Origin: Verrucomicrobiota bacterium JB022
GTDB taxonomy: Bacteria; Verrucomicrobiota; Verrucomicrobiia; Opitutales; Oceanipulchritudinaceae
NCBI GenBank assembly: GCA_030673845.1
Contig: JAUTCQ010000012.1
Coordinates: forward strand, 62,001-126,000
DNA: 64,000 nucleotides
Direction of reading: 5' to 3'
Made by a program: the position numbers and the translations under genes. The notes under the pieces were generated by a model. The model made no database searches and was not told where the DNA came from. It was given only the letters and a program-made list of their open reading frames with translations. Positions 53,072 through 61,855 of the stretch are shown here, in pieces. The stretch's first letter is position 1. Every line of letters begins with the position of its first letter.

Positions 53072-55449
53072 GCATCCTGAAATCCTTCCGCGAGCGAACA
53101 GGCTCCGTGTATCTCCTCATCCTGTTTTTGGCGACGGCCTTCGGTGCCCTCGTCTACTCCATGTTGGCCTACCAGAATACGGAGGTCATCAACAACTACT
53201 CCTACGCCTTGCGCAAGCAGGCGCGCCTGGCCAACGAATCGCTTTTTTACCTCGTCTGCGAAGAGCTGCAGCGTATCTACGACAACAATACGAGCGCACT
53301 GCAGCCCGGCAATACCATCACGATCGATATCCCCAGATCGCAACTGGAGGCGCTGCTCCCGGACTCCCTCCATGCCGACTGGGATTTCGCCAAAACGGAG
53401 ATCCATGTCGGCACGCTCAGCGGGTGGACGATGCGGTATGTTTCCAGCGAGGTGCCAGGCATGGAAAGCTCCGCCTTTCTGGAGCAGATGAACTCGTTCC
53501 AGACGGTGCCGATCTTCACCAAGGTGACGTTGACGGGCACCAAGGGCACGCGAGCCACCAGCTATGCCCGCAGCACTTATGCGGTCAACGCCGTGCCGCT
53601 GACCTCTTACGCGATCTTTTACAACCAGCTGCTGGAGTCCTACGCCGGGGGTGACTTCACGGCGGCAGGTCGCGTGCACGTGAACGGAGATTTTTCGACC
53701 TCAAATGACGCCAGCAACGCGGTCCACCTCTACTTCGACCGCGTCACGGCCTCTGGCCGGCACTATATGGATTGGTTTCACGGGAATACCGACACCAAAT
53801 GGGTCGCCTTTCACACAGGAGACTTCCGGGCGAATGGCACTCCACGCTTTGTCGGGCTGCGTAACGGCACTTTCTCGAAAAATATCCTTGGGGATCTCTA
53901 TACGATAGATCGGCCAAGCACCGGCGACCGCAGCTTTGGCTCCATCCAGAACAACTCGACTGATTCTTCCTATCAGGGCCTCGTCTACAAGAGCTGGATG
54001 GACAACCACATTTCCGAGCAGGACGACGACTGGTATGAGCTGGCTTACAAAAACTGGAACGGCTTTCTCAAGACGGGCGCCATGGGCGTAGAGAAGGTAA
54101 CCGTACCCGGGATGGACCGTTACGAACAGCCCAGCGCCAAGCCGTTTAACCCCAAGAGCACGGATTACTGGAACACAGCCTACCAGATGATCCAGCCCGT
54201 GCGGGAATCCGACGATGCATCTTTTACCAGCGCCAACACGGCAGAAAACTCCAAGAACTGGACGCGCGAGAAGAACAAGTTTGCCTACAACGCGGGCTTG
54301 GTCATCGAGGTGACTGGAAGTTCCGGCAATGACGGTTACGGCAACGTCGAGCTGAACCCAAACGATCCCGGCATCAACGTCACCGCCTATACCTACGAGC
54401 GCGACCCGCAGACCAAGGCAATCCTTTACAATGCCGACGGGACGCCGCGCAAACGCTACGTGGGTAACCCGCGCGACCTGGGAATCGTCACCCTTGAGCC
54501 CTACGCCGAGGACATCAACGACAATACCATCGTGACGGGTGGCCTGTACGACAACCGCCGTCAGGAGCGCGTGCACCTGGTGAAGGTCGACGTGGGCAAG
54601 ATCAAGGAGGTGGTCGACAATTATGCCGACCTCCCGCCGACCCAGCGCTTTACGGAAGACCCGATCGGCAACGACCTGACCACGGGCTTCTGGAACGGCA
54701 GCGTCTATGTGCAAATGCCCTACGCGCGGAACAACCCCCGGCTCAATTCGGGCGGCGGCCCTGCCCAGGACGGCGCGCAGCCTTCGGTCGGGAACTACGG
54801 CGTCTATTTGACCAATGGCCAGGAGCTACCGCAACAGGGCCTGACCATCGCGACCAACAACGTCGTCTACGTGGCGGGGCACTACAACGCCGACGGCGAT
54901 CCCACGACTGGCAACATGCAGGTGCCGGATGATGCTGGCGAGCCGCCAGCGGCCGTCGCAGGCGACGCGGTCGTGCTCCTGAGCGCCAACTGGGAGCCCA
55001 ACAACAGCCGCGCCAATTCCAAGGCCAAAGCCCCCACCGGAGGCACTCGCCCTGCCGCGCCCACCGAATACTCGATGGCCATCATCAGCGGCAACGTGCC
55101 CACAGGTCGTAGCACCACCACCGGCAACAGCAGCCAGAGCGGCTCCATTGCAAACTTCCTCCGCTTCCTCGAAGACTGGAACACCTCGAACAAGTGGAAC
55201 TCCTCATCGGCCGGGACCGAAGCTGTCGTGCGGGGCTCTATCGTCTGCATGTGGGACAGCGAGATCGCCGAAGAGAGGTGGCCCGGCCACTCCAACGTCT
55301 ACGTGCGTCCTGCTCGCCTCTTTGGCTACAACCAGCTTTTCGAGACCAGCACACCTCCTGGCATCCCGCTCGGCGGCTTCTCCGGCCCGGGCTACTTCAA
55401 GGAAGTCGAGGCCAAGCTGTGGACGGACGAACTCGCCGAGCTCAATTAA
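53068..55449 (+). CDS. Large membrane-anchored protein of the pseudopilin operon (PilX-like position)
   Basis: This is a 793-residue protein with one N-terminal hydrophobic helix (SVYLLILFLATAFGALVYSML, about residues 13-33 with a short basic lead) but no prepilin motif. The following helix-rich stretch (NEVINNYSYALRKQARLA-like) is of the kind in PilX/DUF7305 proteins. The remaining 650 residues are a low-Cys, Asn/Gly/Thr-rich extracytoplasmic part of unknown fold. The ATG overlaps the previous gene by four bases, and its stop overlaps the next start. It is probably a large component of a pilus or secretion machine tip; this is inferred from position. Confidence 0.8.
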   Translation: MSILKSFRERTGSVYLLILFLATAFGALVYSMLAYQNTEVINNYSYALRKQARLANESLFYLVCEELQRIYDNNTSALQPGNTITIDIPRSQLEALLPDSLHADWDFAKTEIHVGTLSGWTMRYVSSEVPGMESSAFLEQMNSFQTVPIFTKVTLTGTKGTRATSYARSTYAVNAVPLTSYAIFYNQLLESYAGGDFTAAGRVHVNGDFSTSNDASNAVHLYFDRVTASGRHYMDWFHGNTDTKWVAFHTGDFRANGTPRFVGLRNGTFSKNILGDLYTIDRPSTGDRSFGSIQNNSTDSSYQGLVYKSWMDNHISEQDDDWYELAYKNWNGFLKTGAMGVEKVTVPGMDRYEQPSAKPFNPKSTDYWNTAYQMIQPVRESDDASFTSANTAENSKNWTREKNKFAYNAGLVIEVTGSSGNDGYGNVELNPNDPGINVTAYTYERDPQTKAILYNADGTPRKRYVGNPRDLGIVTLEPYAEDINDNTIVTGGLYDNRRQERVHLVKVDVGKIKEVVDNYADLPPTQRFTEDPIGNDLTTGFWNGSVYVQMPYARNNPRLNSGGGPAQDGAQPSVGNYGVYLTNGQELPQQGLTIATNNVVYVAGHYNADGDPTTGNMQVPDDAGEPPAAVAGDAVVLLSANWEPNNSRANSKAKAPTGGTRPAAPTEYSMAIISGNVPTGRSTTTGNSSQSGSIANFLRFLEDWNTSNKWNSSSAGTEAVVRGSIVCMWDSEIAEERWPGHSNVYVRPARLFGYNQLFETSTPPGIPLGGFSGPGYFKEVEAKLWTDELAELN

Positions 55450-56171
55450 TGAAAAGAATGGTGCGTTCATTTCGCCTGCCCTTGCTTGTGGCCCTCGCTG
55501 GCGCGGGTTGCAGTTTCAGCGCTCCCGTGCTCGCGCAGGCGCCCAATAATCCGACCGCAGCACAGGCCGAGGAGGACCCCTACGCCAGCCTGCCCGGCCC
55601 GGCTATCGTCTTGCCCCGCTCGGGCACCACGTCGAGCCGTTTTGAGGCGTTCGAGGAAAACGTCGACGGCTACATCTTTGAGAAGCTGGGCATCGTCTTC
55701 GGCGATCTGCGGATCAGCCACCAGTACCCGCCGGAGGGCTTTTTCCTGCAGCCTGCCGCCTCCGTAGCGCCTTTTACCGCGGTGCTGCGGCTGCCCCGGC
55801 TGGAGGGCGCCTTTGTCGGCCTCGCGCATTACGAGACGTCTCCGGTCGAAAAGTTCGACGAGCAGACGCAGCTCCGTTACCTGCGGGGAATTGCCGACCG
55901 CGCTCCGCAAGGCCAAACGGTAAGCATCACGCGCGGCCCGCTGGAGGGCAACCGTGAGACGGTGGTGCTCGGCTTCAACACCCGCTCGTATCAATACGAC
56001 TATGTGTCGGAAGAATCGGGCGAAGTCGTGCGCCGCGTGCGGGAGTTTCTGACCTTGATGGGCGACGGCAGCCTGATGCTGAGCCGCTACGAGGGCAGCC
56101 CCGCGGCCTTCGAGCAGATCGCGCCGCTGGCGGAAGCGTTTCTGCAGAATCTGCTGATCGAGCATGAGTAA
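55449..56171 (+). CDS. Exported protein of the pseudopilin operon, unknown function
   Basis: I do not recognise the family. It is a 240-residue protein starting at ATG 55449, overlapping the previous stop by one base. A signal peptide (LPLLVALAGAGC, then SFSAPVLAQA) could be cut either as a lipoprotein at Cys21 or by signal peptidase I after Ala30. The body holds two or three short beta-rich repeats such as FLQPAASVAPFTAVLRL and SRYEGSPAAFEQIAPL, no Cys and no catalytic motif. It ends the pseudopilin operon, 38 bases before hemG. Its role is likely linked to the pilin-like proteins. Confidence 0.75.
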   Translation: MKRMVRSFRLPLLVALAGAGCSFSAPVLAQAPNNPTAAQAEEDPYASLPGPAIVLPRSGTTSSRFEAFEENVDGYIFEKLGIVFGDLRISHQYPPEGFFLQPAASVAPFTAVLRLPRLEGAFVGLAHYETSPVEKFDEQTQLRYLRGIADRAPQGQTVSITRGPLEGNRETVVLGFNTRSYQYDYVSEESGEVVRRVREFLTLMGDGSLMLSRYEGSPAAFEQIAPLAEAFLQNLLIEHE

Positions 56172-56209
56172 AGCGCACTCTGGGCTGGCATTGCGCCGTT
56201 TCCTGCCCA

Positions 56210-57613
56210 ATGAGTAGCAGGATGCAGGAGCCAAGCGCAGGGGTCGTCATCGTCGGGGCCGGGATCACCGGGCTCGCATTGGCACTGGAGCTGGAACGGC
56301 AGGGCGTGAGCGTGCGCATCCTCGAAGCCGCAGACCGCGTAGGCGGAGCGATCCAGACGGTGCGCGAAGACGGCTTTCTCTACGAGCGCGGCCCCAATTC
56401 CCTGCTGTTGCGGCGCCCGGAGGTGGGCCAATGGCTGGAAAGCCATGGGCTGACCGATCGCATGGCAGCAGCATCCGGCGCGGTGTCGAAGCGCTTCCTC
56501 GTGAAGAGTGGGCGCATCCGGCCCATGCCGCGCTCGCCCCTCTCGGCCATCACCACGCCGCTTTACTCGCCGACGGCCAAGCTGGGGGTGACGCTGGAGC
56601 CTTTTCGTGCCCCGACGGACTCGGAAGACGAGAGCGTCGCCAGTTTTGTCTCACGCCGGCTAGGTCGGGAATTCCTCGACTACGGCATCGCCGCGCTCGT
56701 CAACGGTGTCTACGCGGGCGACGCCGAGCGGCTTTCCATGCGCCATGCCTTTCCTCGGGTCTGGAACCTCGAGCGACTGGGCGGCAGCCTGATCAAAGGC
56801 GCGCTCAAGCTGAAGCAGCAGCGTAAAGCCGCAGGCGAAGCCCCATACAAGAGCCGGATTGTCTCTTGGCGTGGCGGCCTGGAGGAGTTGACGGGGCAGA
56901 TGGCAGCCAAGCTGCAACAGCCCCCCACCCTGCGGGCCAGCTTGGAGGATATCCGCCGCGACGGCCCGGGCTGGCGGATCGCATTTGCAGCCGTCGGCGG
57001 CCAGCGGCAAGAGATCCGCACCCGCCATGTGGTGGTGACGACGCCGGTCCATCGCTGGGCGCAACTGCCTTGGGCGGCAGAAATCGCCCCGACGGTCGCC
57101 CAGGTGCCCGTGCCCCGCTATGCCCCCGTCGCCACGATGCTGCTGGGCTTTCGTCGCGAGCAGGTGCGGCACCCGCTGGATGGATTTGGCGTGCTGATCC
57201 CGCCCAAGGAGGGCCAGCGGCTGCTCGGCGCGATCTTCAGCTCCACCCTGTTTGCGGGGCGCGCACCAGAGGGTCAGGTGGCGCTCTCGTGCTTCCTCGG
57301 CGGCATGCGGCACCAAGAGGTAGTCGACCTCTCCCAAACCGAGCGGCTGCGCATCGCGCTGGACACACTGAAGCCACTGCTCGGCATCACAGGCGAGCCG
57401 ACCAAGGTGATGGAAACGTGCTGGCCGCAGGCGATCCCGCAATACGAGTTGGGCTACGAAAACCTGTTGGCGAGTGTGCAGGCGCTGGAGGCCGCGCAAC
57501 CGGGCCTGCACTTCCTCGGCAACTTCCGCGAGGGGCCTGGCCTCTACGACTGCCTCGATTCAGCCCGTCGCCATGCCGTTGAACTGGCAAAAGACGCCGG
57601 TGAGCATGTCTGA
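56210..57613 (+). CDS. hemY: Protoporphyrinogen oxidase HemG/HemY type (FAD)
   Basis: This enzyme oxidises protoporphyrinogen IX to protoporphyrin IX. The 467-residue protein has the FAD dinucleotide motif VVIVGAGITGLALALELERQG near residue 12, ILEAADRVGGAIQTV, YERGPNSLL near 62, the central GLVNGVYAGDAERLSMRHAFP-like IAALVNGVYAGD, and the C-terminal FAD end FREGPGLYDCLDSARRHAVELA. This is the oxygen-dependent HemY family, not the flavodoxin-like HemG of enterobacteria. It lies 38 bases after the pilin operon and 37 bases before hemH. With HemN it mixes anaerobic and aerobic-type steps. Confidence 0.92.
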   Translation: MSSRMQEPSAGVVIVGAGITGLALALELERQGVSVRILEAADRVGGAIQTVREDGFLYERGPNSLLLRRPEVGQWLESHGLTDRMAAASGAVSKRFLVKSGRIRPMPRSPLSAITTPLYSPTAKLGVTLEPFRAPTDSEDESVASFVSRRLGREFLDYGIAALVNGVYAGDAERLSMRHAFPRVWNLERLGGSLIKGALKLKQQRKAAGEAPYKSRIVSWRGGLEELTGQMAAKLQQPPTLRASLEDIRRDGPGWRIAFAAVGGQRQEIRTRHVVVTTPVHRWAQLPWAAEIAPTVAQVPVPRYAPVATMLLGFRREQVRHPLDGFGVLIPPKEGQRLLGAIFSSTLFAGRAPEGQVALSCFLGGMRHQEVVDLSQTERLRIALDTLKPLLGITGEPTKVMETCWPQAIPQYELGYENLLASVQALEAAQPGLHFLGNFREGPGLYDCLDSARRHAVELAKDAGEHV

Positions 57614-57650
57614 GGTTTGACGTCGCGGCGGATTGGCCAAGAATGTCTTT

Positions 57651-58694
57651 ATGCCGAAGCAAGCTGCGTTGCTGATCAATCTCGGTTCCCCCGATAGCAC
57701 CGACCCCGCCGACGTCCGCCGTTACCTCGCCGAATTCCTCGGCGACGAGCGCGTGATCGACCTGCCCTTTGTGCGCAAGGTCGTCGTGCCGGGCATCATC
57801 CTCAATACCCGGCCCAAGAAGTCGGCCGAGGCCTACGCCGAAGTCTGGACCGAAGAGGGCTCACCGCTGATCGTCGTGAGCGAGCACCAGCAGCAACTCG
57901 TTTCCGCGCGGGTAGACTTACCGGTTTATCTGGCCATGCGCTACGCCAACCCTTCGATCCGCTCGGTGCTGGAGCAGATCCTGCGCGACGGCGTGGAAGA
58001 GCTTTTCGTGCTGCCGCTGTACCCGCACTATGCGATGTCGAGCTACGAGACCGTGGTGGTGAAGGTGATGGAGGAAGTGAAGGCGCTCGGAGTAGAAGAC
58101 AAGCTCTTCGTGGAGCACCTGCAGCCGTTTTACAACGACCCGCAATACCTCGACGCGGTGGCCGAAAGCGCCCGCCCCTATGTGGAAAAGAACGATGGCT
58201 GGGAGCGCATCCTCTTCAGCTTCCACGGCGTGCCGGAGCGCCAGATCCGCAAGAGCGACCCGTCCCACGCACACTGCCTGGTGACGCGCGACTGTTGCAC
58301 ACGCCCCAACCCGGCTCACCATACGTGCTACCGCCACCAGTGCTACTACACGATGCAGGAGGTGGCAAAGCGCCTCGGCCTGCGGCCGGACCAGTATTTC
58401 ATGAGCTTCCAGAGCCGTCTGGGCAGCGACCCGTGGCTACGCCCCTTTACCGACCACACGCTCAAGGAGTGGGCGGCGAACGGCGTGAAGCGCATCAAGG
58501 TGATCTGCCCGGCCTTCGTGACCGATTGCCTGGAAACGTTGGAAGAGATTGCCGGAGAAGGCGCGGAAGACTTCAAGCACGCCGGCGGCGAAGCGTTTGA
58601 GCTGATCCCGTGCATGAACGAGCACCCTGCCTGGATCCAGTTTATGGTCGATCGTATCCAGCAGTGGCAGGCCGGTCGCCAAGCCGCAATCTAA
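57651..58694 (+). CDS. hemH: Ferrochelatase HemH with internal Cys-rich insert
   Basis: HemH inserts Fe2+ into protoporphyrin IX to form protoheme. The 347-residue protein has AALLINLGSPDST near its start, LPLYPHYAMSSYETVV near 127, the catalytic His in ILFSFHGVPERQIRK near 190, and FQSRLGSDPWLRPFTD near 255. An internal segment, CLVTRDCCTRPNPAHHTCYRHQC-like in two halves (about 208-232), carries five Cys; bacterial ferrochelatases with a 2Fe-2S cluster use this region. I chose ATG 57651 over a TTG at 57633. It ends 141 bases before ccsA, which has no obvious terminator in between. Confidence 0.95.
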   Translation: MPKQAALLINLGSPDSTDPADVRRYLAEFLGDERVIDLPFVRKVVVPGIILNTRPKKSAEAYAEVWTEEGSPLIVVSEHQQQLVSARVDLPVYLAMRYANPSIRSVLEQILRDGVEELFVLPLYPHYAMSSYETVVVKVMEEVKALGVEDKLFVEHLQPFYNDPQYLDAVAESARPYVEKNDGWERILFSFHGVPERQIRKSDPSHAHCLVTRDCCTRPNPAHHTCYRHQCYYTMQEVAKRLGLRPDQYFMSFQSRLGSDPWLRPFTDHTLKEWAANGVKRIKVICPAFVTDCLETLEEIAGEGAEDFKHAGGEAFELIPCMNEHPAWIQFMVDRIQQWQAGRQAAI

Positions 58695-58835
58695 GCGCAT
58701 AGCGAACCTACCCTCACGCTCGCAAAACCTGACAGCCCAGACTGCCCGGTCTTAATCTGCTTGATCCGCGCCCGATATCAGGCAGAAAGGACTGTTTTCA
58801 CCTGCAGCCAGCTCGCTACTGGCTACTGTTGAAGG

Positions 58836-59675
58836 ATGGATCGACTCTTCGTCATTATCGGCGCCATTGGTTATCTGGTGGCGTTCGCAATCGCATTGGG
58901 GGCCCTGCGGGTGCGGGAGCGCCCTCCCCGGGCGTGGATCATGACGGCGATCGGGGCCGGGTTTCTTTTCCAGACGATCGGCCTCCACCTGCGCGGCTTT
59001 GCCGTCGGAGCCTGCCCCATCGGCAACCCCTACGAGGTGCTGCAGTTCATCAGCTGGTCGATCATCCTCGTCTACCTGCTCGCTGGGCCTATTTTCCGGC
59101 TTTCGCTGCTGGGCAGCGTCTCCGCGACGCTCGCCGCGCTGCTTTCAGTGCTGGGGCTCATCGTCCCGGGTTGGGACCACCCGACGCCGGGCAAGCTTTT
59201 TGGCGACCCGTGGATCGAGATGCACGCTGCGCTCGCCTTGATGAGCTATGGTATTTTTGGCCTGCTCGCCGTGACCAGCGGCCTCTACCTCGCCCAGAAT
59301 TACGGGCTGAAGAGCAAGCGCTTTTCCGTCCTGCTGCGGCTCTTCCCTTCGCTCGTGGAGCTGGAGAGCGTCAACTTTCGCCTGCTGGTAATCGGGTGCG
59401 GCATGTTCTCGTGTGCCCTCGTCATCGGCTCGGTTTATTGGTTGAACAACTGGGGCGATACGTCGGTCCCCAAGCTGATCATTACAGTCGCCCTCTGGAG
59501 TGCCTACCTTGCCGTGCTCGTCTTGCGGCTGGGGCAAAAACTCGTGGGCTTTTCCCTTTCCGTGGCCTGCCTGAGCCTGTTCGTGGGCGCGTTGCTCGCG
59601 CTCTGGCCGGTAGAGGCCGACCGGGTGCAATCGCATCCCCAGGCGGTCCCCGCAGACGTTGCACACCATGGCTGA
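58836..59675 (+). CDS. CcsA/HemX-like cytochrome c assembly membrane protein
   Basis: This is a 279-residue integral membrane protein with eight predicted hydrophobic segments. The CcsA/ResC family pattern is visible in NPYEVLQFISW near residue 62, then HAALALMSYGIFGLLAV near 132 with the membrane His, and a WLNNWGDTSVPKL end region. It is shorter than full CcsA and lacks the WGxxWxWD haem motif in canonical form, so it may be a HemX/YpjD-like partner that affects glutamyl-tRNA reductase or haem handling. Its stop overlaps hemA by eight bases, which supports the HemX link. Confidence 0.86.
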   Translation: MDRLFVIIGAIGYLVAFAIALGALRVRERPPRAWIMTAIGAGFLFQTIGLHLRGFAVGACPIGNPYEVLQFISWSIILVYLLAGPIFRLSLLGSVSATLAALLSVLGLIVPGWDHPTPGKLFGDPWIEMHAALALMSYGIFGLLAVTSGLYLAQNYGLKSKRFSVLLRLFPSLVELESVNFRLLVIGCGMFSCALVIGSVYWLNNWGDTSVPKLIITVALWSAYLAVLVLRLGQKLVGFSLSVACLSLFVGALLALWPVEADRVQSHPQAVPADVAHHG

Positions 59676-60699
59676 GCGAGCTTCACTGATCCTCGTCGGT
59701 TGTAACCACCAGCGGGCGTCGATGGAAGTCCGCGAACGCATGGCGCTGTCCGGTAACGACGTGCAGGAGATGTATCGCGTGCTGGCCCAGCTCGAAGCGC
59801 TGGACGAGGTGGTGATCCTCAATACCTGCAACCGGGTGGAAGTCTACGCCGCCAGCAAAGACACCGATGCGCCGGAACAGGTGGTCAACGCACTCTGCCA
59901 CATCCGCCAGTTCCCGGAAGCGGAGTTTCGCGACCTCGCCTACATCAAGCACGGGCCGGAAGCGATCGAGCACCTCTACGCGGTCGCCTCGGGGCTGGAT
60001 TCGCAAATGGTGGGCGAGACGGAGATCCTGGGGCAGGTCAAGGACGCCTACCAGCGCGCCAGCAAGGCCAAATATGTGCGGGGGCGCTTGCACAAGGTGT
60101 TCCAGAAGAGCTTTCAGGCGGCCAAGTGGGCGCGATCCAATACGGGGATCAGCCAAGGGCAGGTGAGCCTCGGCAACGTGGCGGTAGATCTGGCGCAACG
60201 CATTTTCGGTCAGCTCTCTCACGCGAGCGTGCTGGTCGTCGGGTCCGGCGAAGTCGGGCAGGACGTGGCAAAGGCGTTCAAGGGGCGCGGGGTGAAAAAC
60301 ATCCTCGTCACCAGTCGCACCGCCGGGCGCGCAGACAAGCTGGCGGTCGAGATCGAGGCCAAGGTCGTGCCGTTCGACACCTGGCAGAGCGAACTGCCCC
60401 ATCACGATATCGTGCTCTGCGCCACCTCGGCCCCCACGGCCATCGTCTCGGCTGAGATCATCAAGGAGGCGGTGCACCAACGCCCGGCACGCCCGCTGTT
60501 CCTGATCGACCTGGCCATGCCGCGCGACATCGAGGCGGGAGCCGCAGAAGTAGGCAACACCTACCTTTACAACCTCGACGACCTGGCCCAAATCGCGAAC
60601 GAAAACCTTGCCGCCCGACAGGCCGAAGTCGAGCGTGCCCGCGAAGGCCTCAAACAGCGGGCCGACTTCCTCTGGCAGCATTTGCAACCCAGCCGCTAA
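59668..60699 (+). CDS. hemA: Glutamyl-tRNA reductase HemA
   Basis: HemA reduces glutamyl-tRNA(Glu) to glutamate-1-semialdehyde, the first committed step of C5-type tetrapyrrole synthesis. The 343-residue protein starts at ATG 59668, inside the end of the ccsA-like gene. The catalytic Cys is in LNTCNRVEVYAA near residue 51. VGETEILGQVKDAY near 115 and the NADPH loop VLVVGSGEVGQDVAKAF near 189 match the family. The C-terminal dimer helix is short; the protein is about 75 residues shorter than E. coli HemA, which is common. No hemC or hemB follows; a repeat element starts right after its stop. Confidence 0.95.
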   Translation: MAERASLILVGCNHQRASMEVRERMALSGNDVQEMYRVLAQLEALDEVVILNTCNRVEVYAASKDTDAPEQVVNALCHIRQFPEAEFRDLAYIKHGPEAIEHLYAVASGLDSQMVGETEILGQVKDAYQRASKAKYVRGRLHKVFQKSFQAAKWARSNTGISQGQVSLGNVAVDLAQRIFGQLSHASVLVVGSGEVGQDVAKAFKGRGVKNILVTSRTAGRADKLAVEIEAKVVPFDTWQSELPHHDIVLCATSAPTAIVSAEIIKEAVHQRPARPLFLIDLAMPRDIEAGAAEVGNTYLYNLDDLAQIANENLAARQAEVERAREGLKQRADFLWQHLQPSR

Positions 60700-60720
60700 G
60701 TTTGCTTCGTTACCTTCTGT
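60700..60720. repeat. 21-base unit of an intergenic repeat after hemA
   Basis: The 21 bases right after the hemA stop codon begin GTTTGCTTCG and end CCTTCTGT. They are an exact inverted copy of 61720-61740, part of a larger palindrome beyond aguB, so aguB lies between inverted copies. Unit position, right after a stop codon, fits an intergenic REP-like element. Confidence 0.85.
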
Positions 60721-60778
60721 TCGGTTTCCAAGCCTTATTTTCGCGTGCAAAACTCCGGAAAACGCATTTAGTGCAGCC

Positions 60779-61654
60779 ATGACCCGTTCCCCCGCCCAAG
60801 TCAAAGTGGCCCTGCCCCAGTATGTCGTGGTGGCAGACAAGCAGGCCAATCTGGCCACGGCCGAGCGCCTCGTCCGCCAGGCAGCCGGCCAAGGCGCGCA
60901 GATCATCTGCCTGCAGGAGCTGTTCGACACCCTCTACTTTTGCATCGATCAGGACCCGGAGCATTTCGAGCTGGCAGACAGCGTGCCGAGCCCGGCGATT
61001 ACGCACCTGCAGGCGGTTGCGAAGGAGCTGGAAGTCGTGCTGGTGGTGCCGTTTTTCGAGCGCCGCGCCCCGGGGCTCTACCACAACAGCGCCGCCATTA
61101 TCGACGCCGACGGCGCGCTGCTCGGGCTCTACCGCAAGATGCACATCCCGCAGGATCCGGGCTTTGAGGAGAAGTTTTACTTCACCCCCGGCGACCTCGG
61201 ATTCAAGGCGTGGGACACCCGTTACGGTCGCATCGGCGTGCTGATCTGCTGGGACCAATGGTATCCGGAGGGGGCCCGACTAACGGCTCTCGACGGTGCG
61301 CAGATCCTTTTTTACCCGACCGCAATCGGCTGGCTGCCGGAAGAAAAGGCGGCTTTGGGCGAGGCCCAGCACAATGCCTGGCAGACCGTCCAACGTGGCC
61401 ACGCAGTTGCCAACGGCTGTTATGTCGCCGCCCCCAACCGTATCGGAACCGAGGGCAAGACGGAGTTTTGGGGCCGCTCGTTTATCGCCAACCCTTACGG
61501 TCAAGTCGTGGCCGAAGGCGGGCTGGACGAGGAGATCGTGATGGCCACGGTCGACTTCGCCGAACTGGAAAACACCCGCCGCTGGTGGCCCTTTTTCCGC
61601 GACCGTCGCATCGACGCCTACGGCGATATCACCGAGCGCTGGCGGCAGGCTTAG
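60779..61654 (+). CDS. aguB: N-carbamoylputrescine amidase AguB
   Basis: AguB hydrolyses N-carbamoylputrescine to putrescine, CO2 and ammonia. The 291-residue carbon-nitrogen hydrolase has the nitrilase triad: Glu in ICLQELFDTLYF near residue 45, Lys in YRKMHIPQD near 121, and Cys in VLICWDQWYPEGAR near 158. PGLYHNSAAII and the HAVANGCYVAAPNRIG region follow the AguB pattern. It starts at ATG 60779 and is followed by aguA, so together they convert agmatine to putrescine. About 200 bases between the two genes hold a large palindrome, so they may not share one transcript. Confidence 0.95.
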   Translation: MTRSPAQVKVALPQYVVVADKQANLATAERLVRQAAGQGAQIICLQELFDTLYFCIDQDPEHFELADSVPSPAITHLQAVAKELEVVLVVPFFERRAPGLYHNSAAIIDADGALLGLYRKMHIPQDPGFEEKFYFTPGDLGFKAWDTRYGRIGVLICWDQWYPEGARLTALDGAQILFYPTAIGWLPEEKAALGEAQHNAWQTVQRGHAVANGCYVAAPNRIGTEGKTEFWGRSFIANPYGQVVAEGGLDEEIVMATVDFAELENTRRWWPFFRDRRIDAYGDITERWRQA

Positions 61655-61673
61655 GATGTAATTTTGTAATTTG

Positions 61674-61829
61674 GAACAGGAGTTAAAAGGAGTGAAAAAG
61701 AGTTCCAATCAAAGCCGTCACAGAAGGTAACGAAGCAAACGAAGAACCGTTTTTAAAGGTTACTTAGCTTTTCGTTTCCTTCGTTCTCTTCTGTTTTAAA
61801 ACTCCTTTTTACTCCTTTAACTCCTGTTC
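61674..61829. repeat. Large nested palindrome between aguB and aguA
   Basis: The outer arms 61674-61704 and 61800-61829 are near-perfect inverted repeats (GAACAGGAGTTAAA at left; TTTAACTCCTGTTC at right). Inside, AACGAAGCAAACGAA (61729-61743) pairs with TTCGTTTCCTTCGTT (61771-61785) with one mismatch, and ACAGAAG (61720) pairs with CTTCTGT (61788-61794). The centre has AACC/GGTT. The whole 156-base unit can fold on itself. The inner left arm is the inverted copy of 60700-60720. It has no coding capacity; it looks like an intergenic repetitive extragenic palindrome or MITE-like unit. Confidence 0.88.
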
Positions 61830-61855
61830 AATTCCCCTCTTCCTTTTCTATATTT

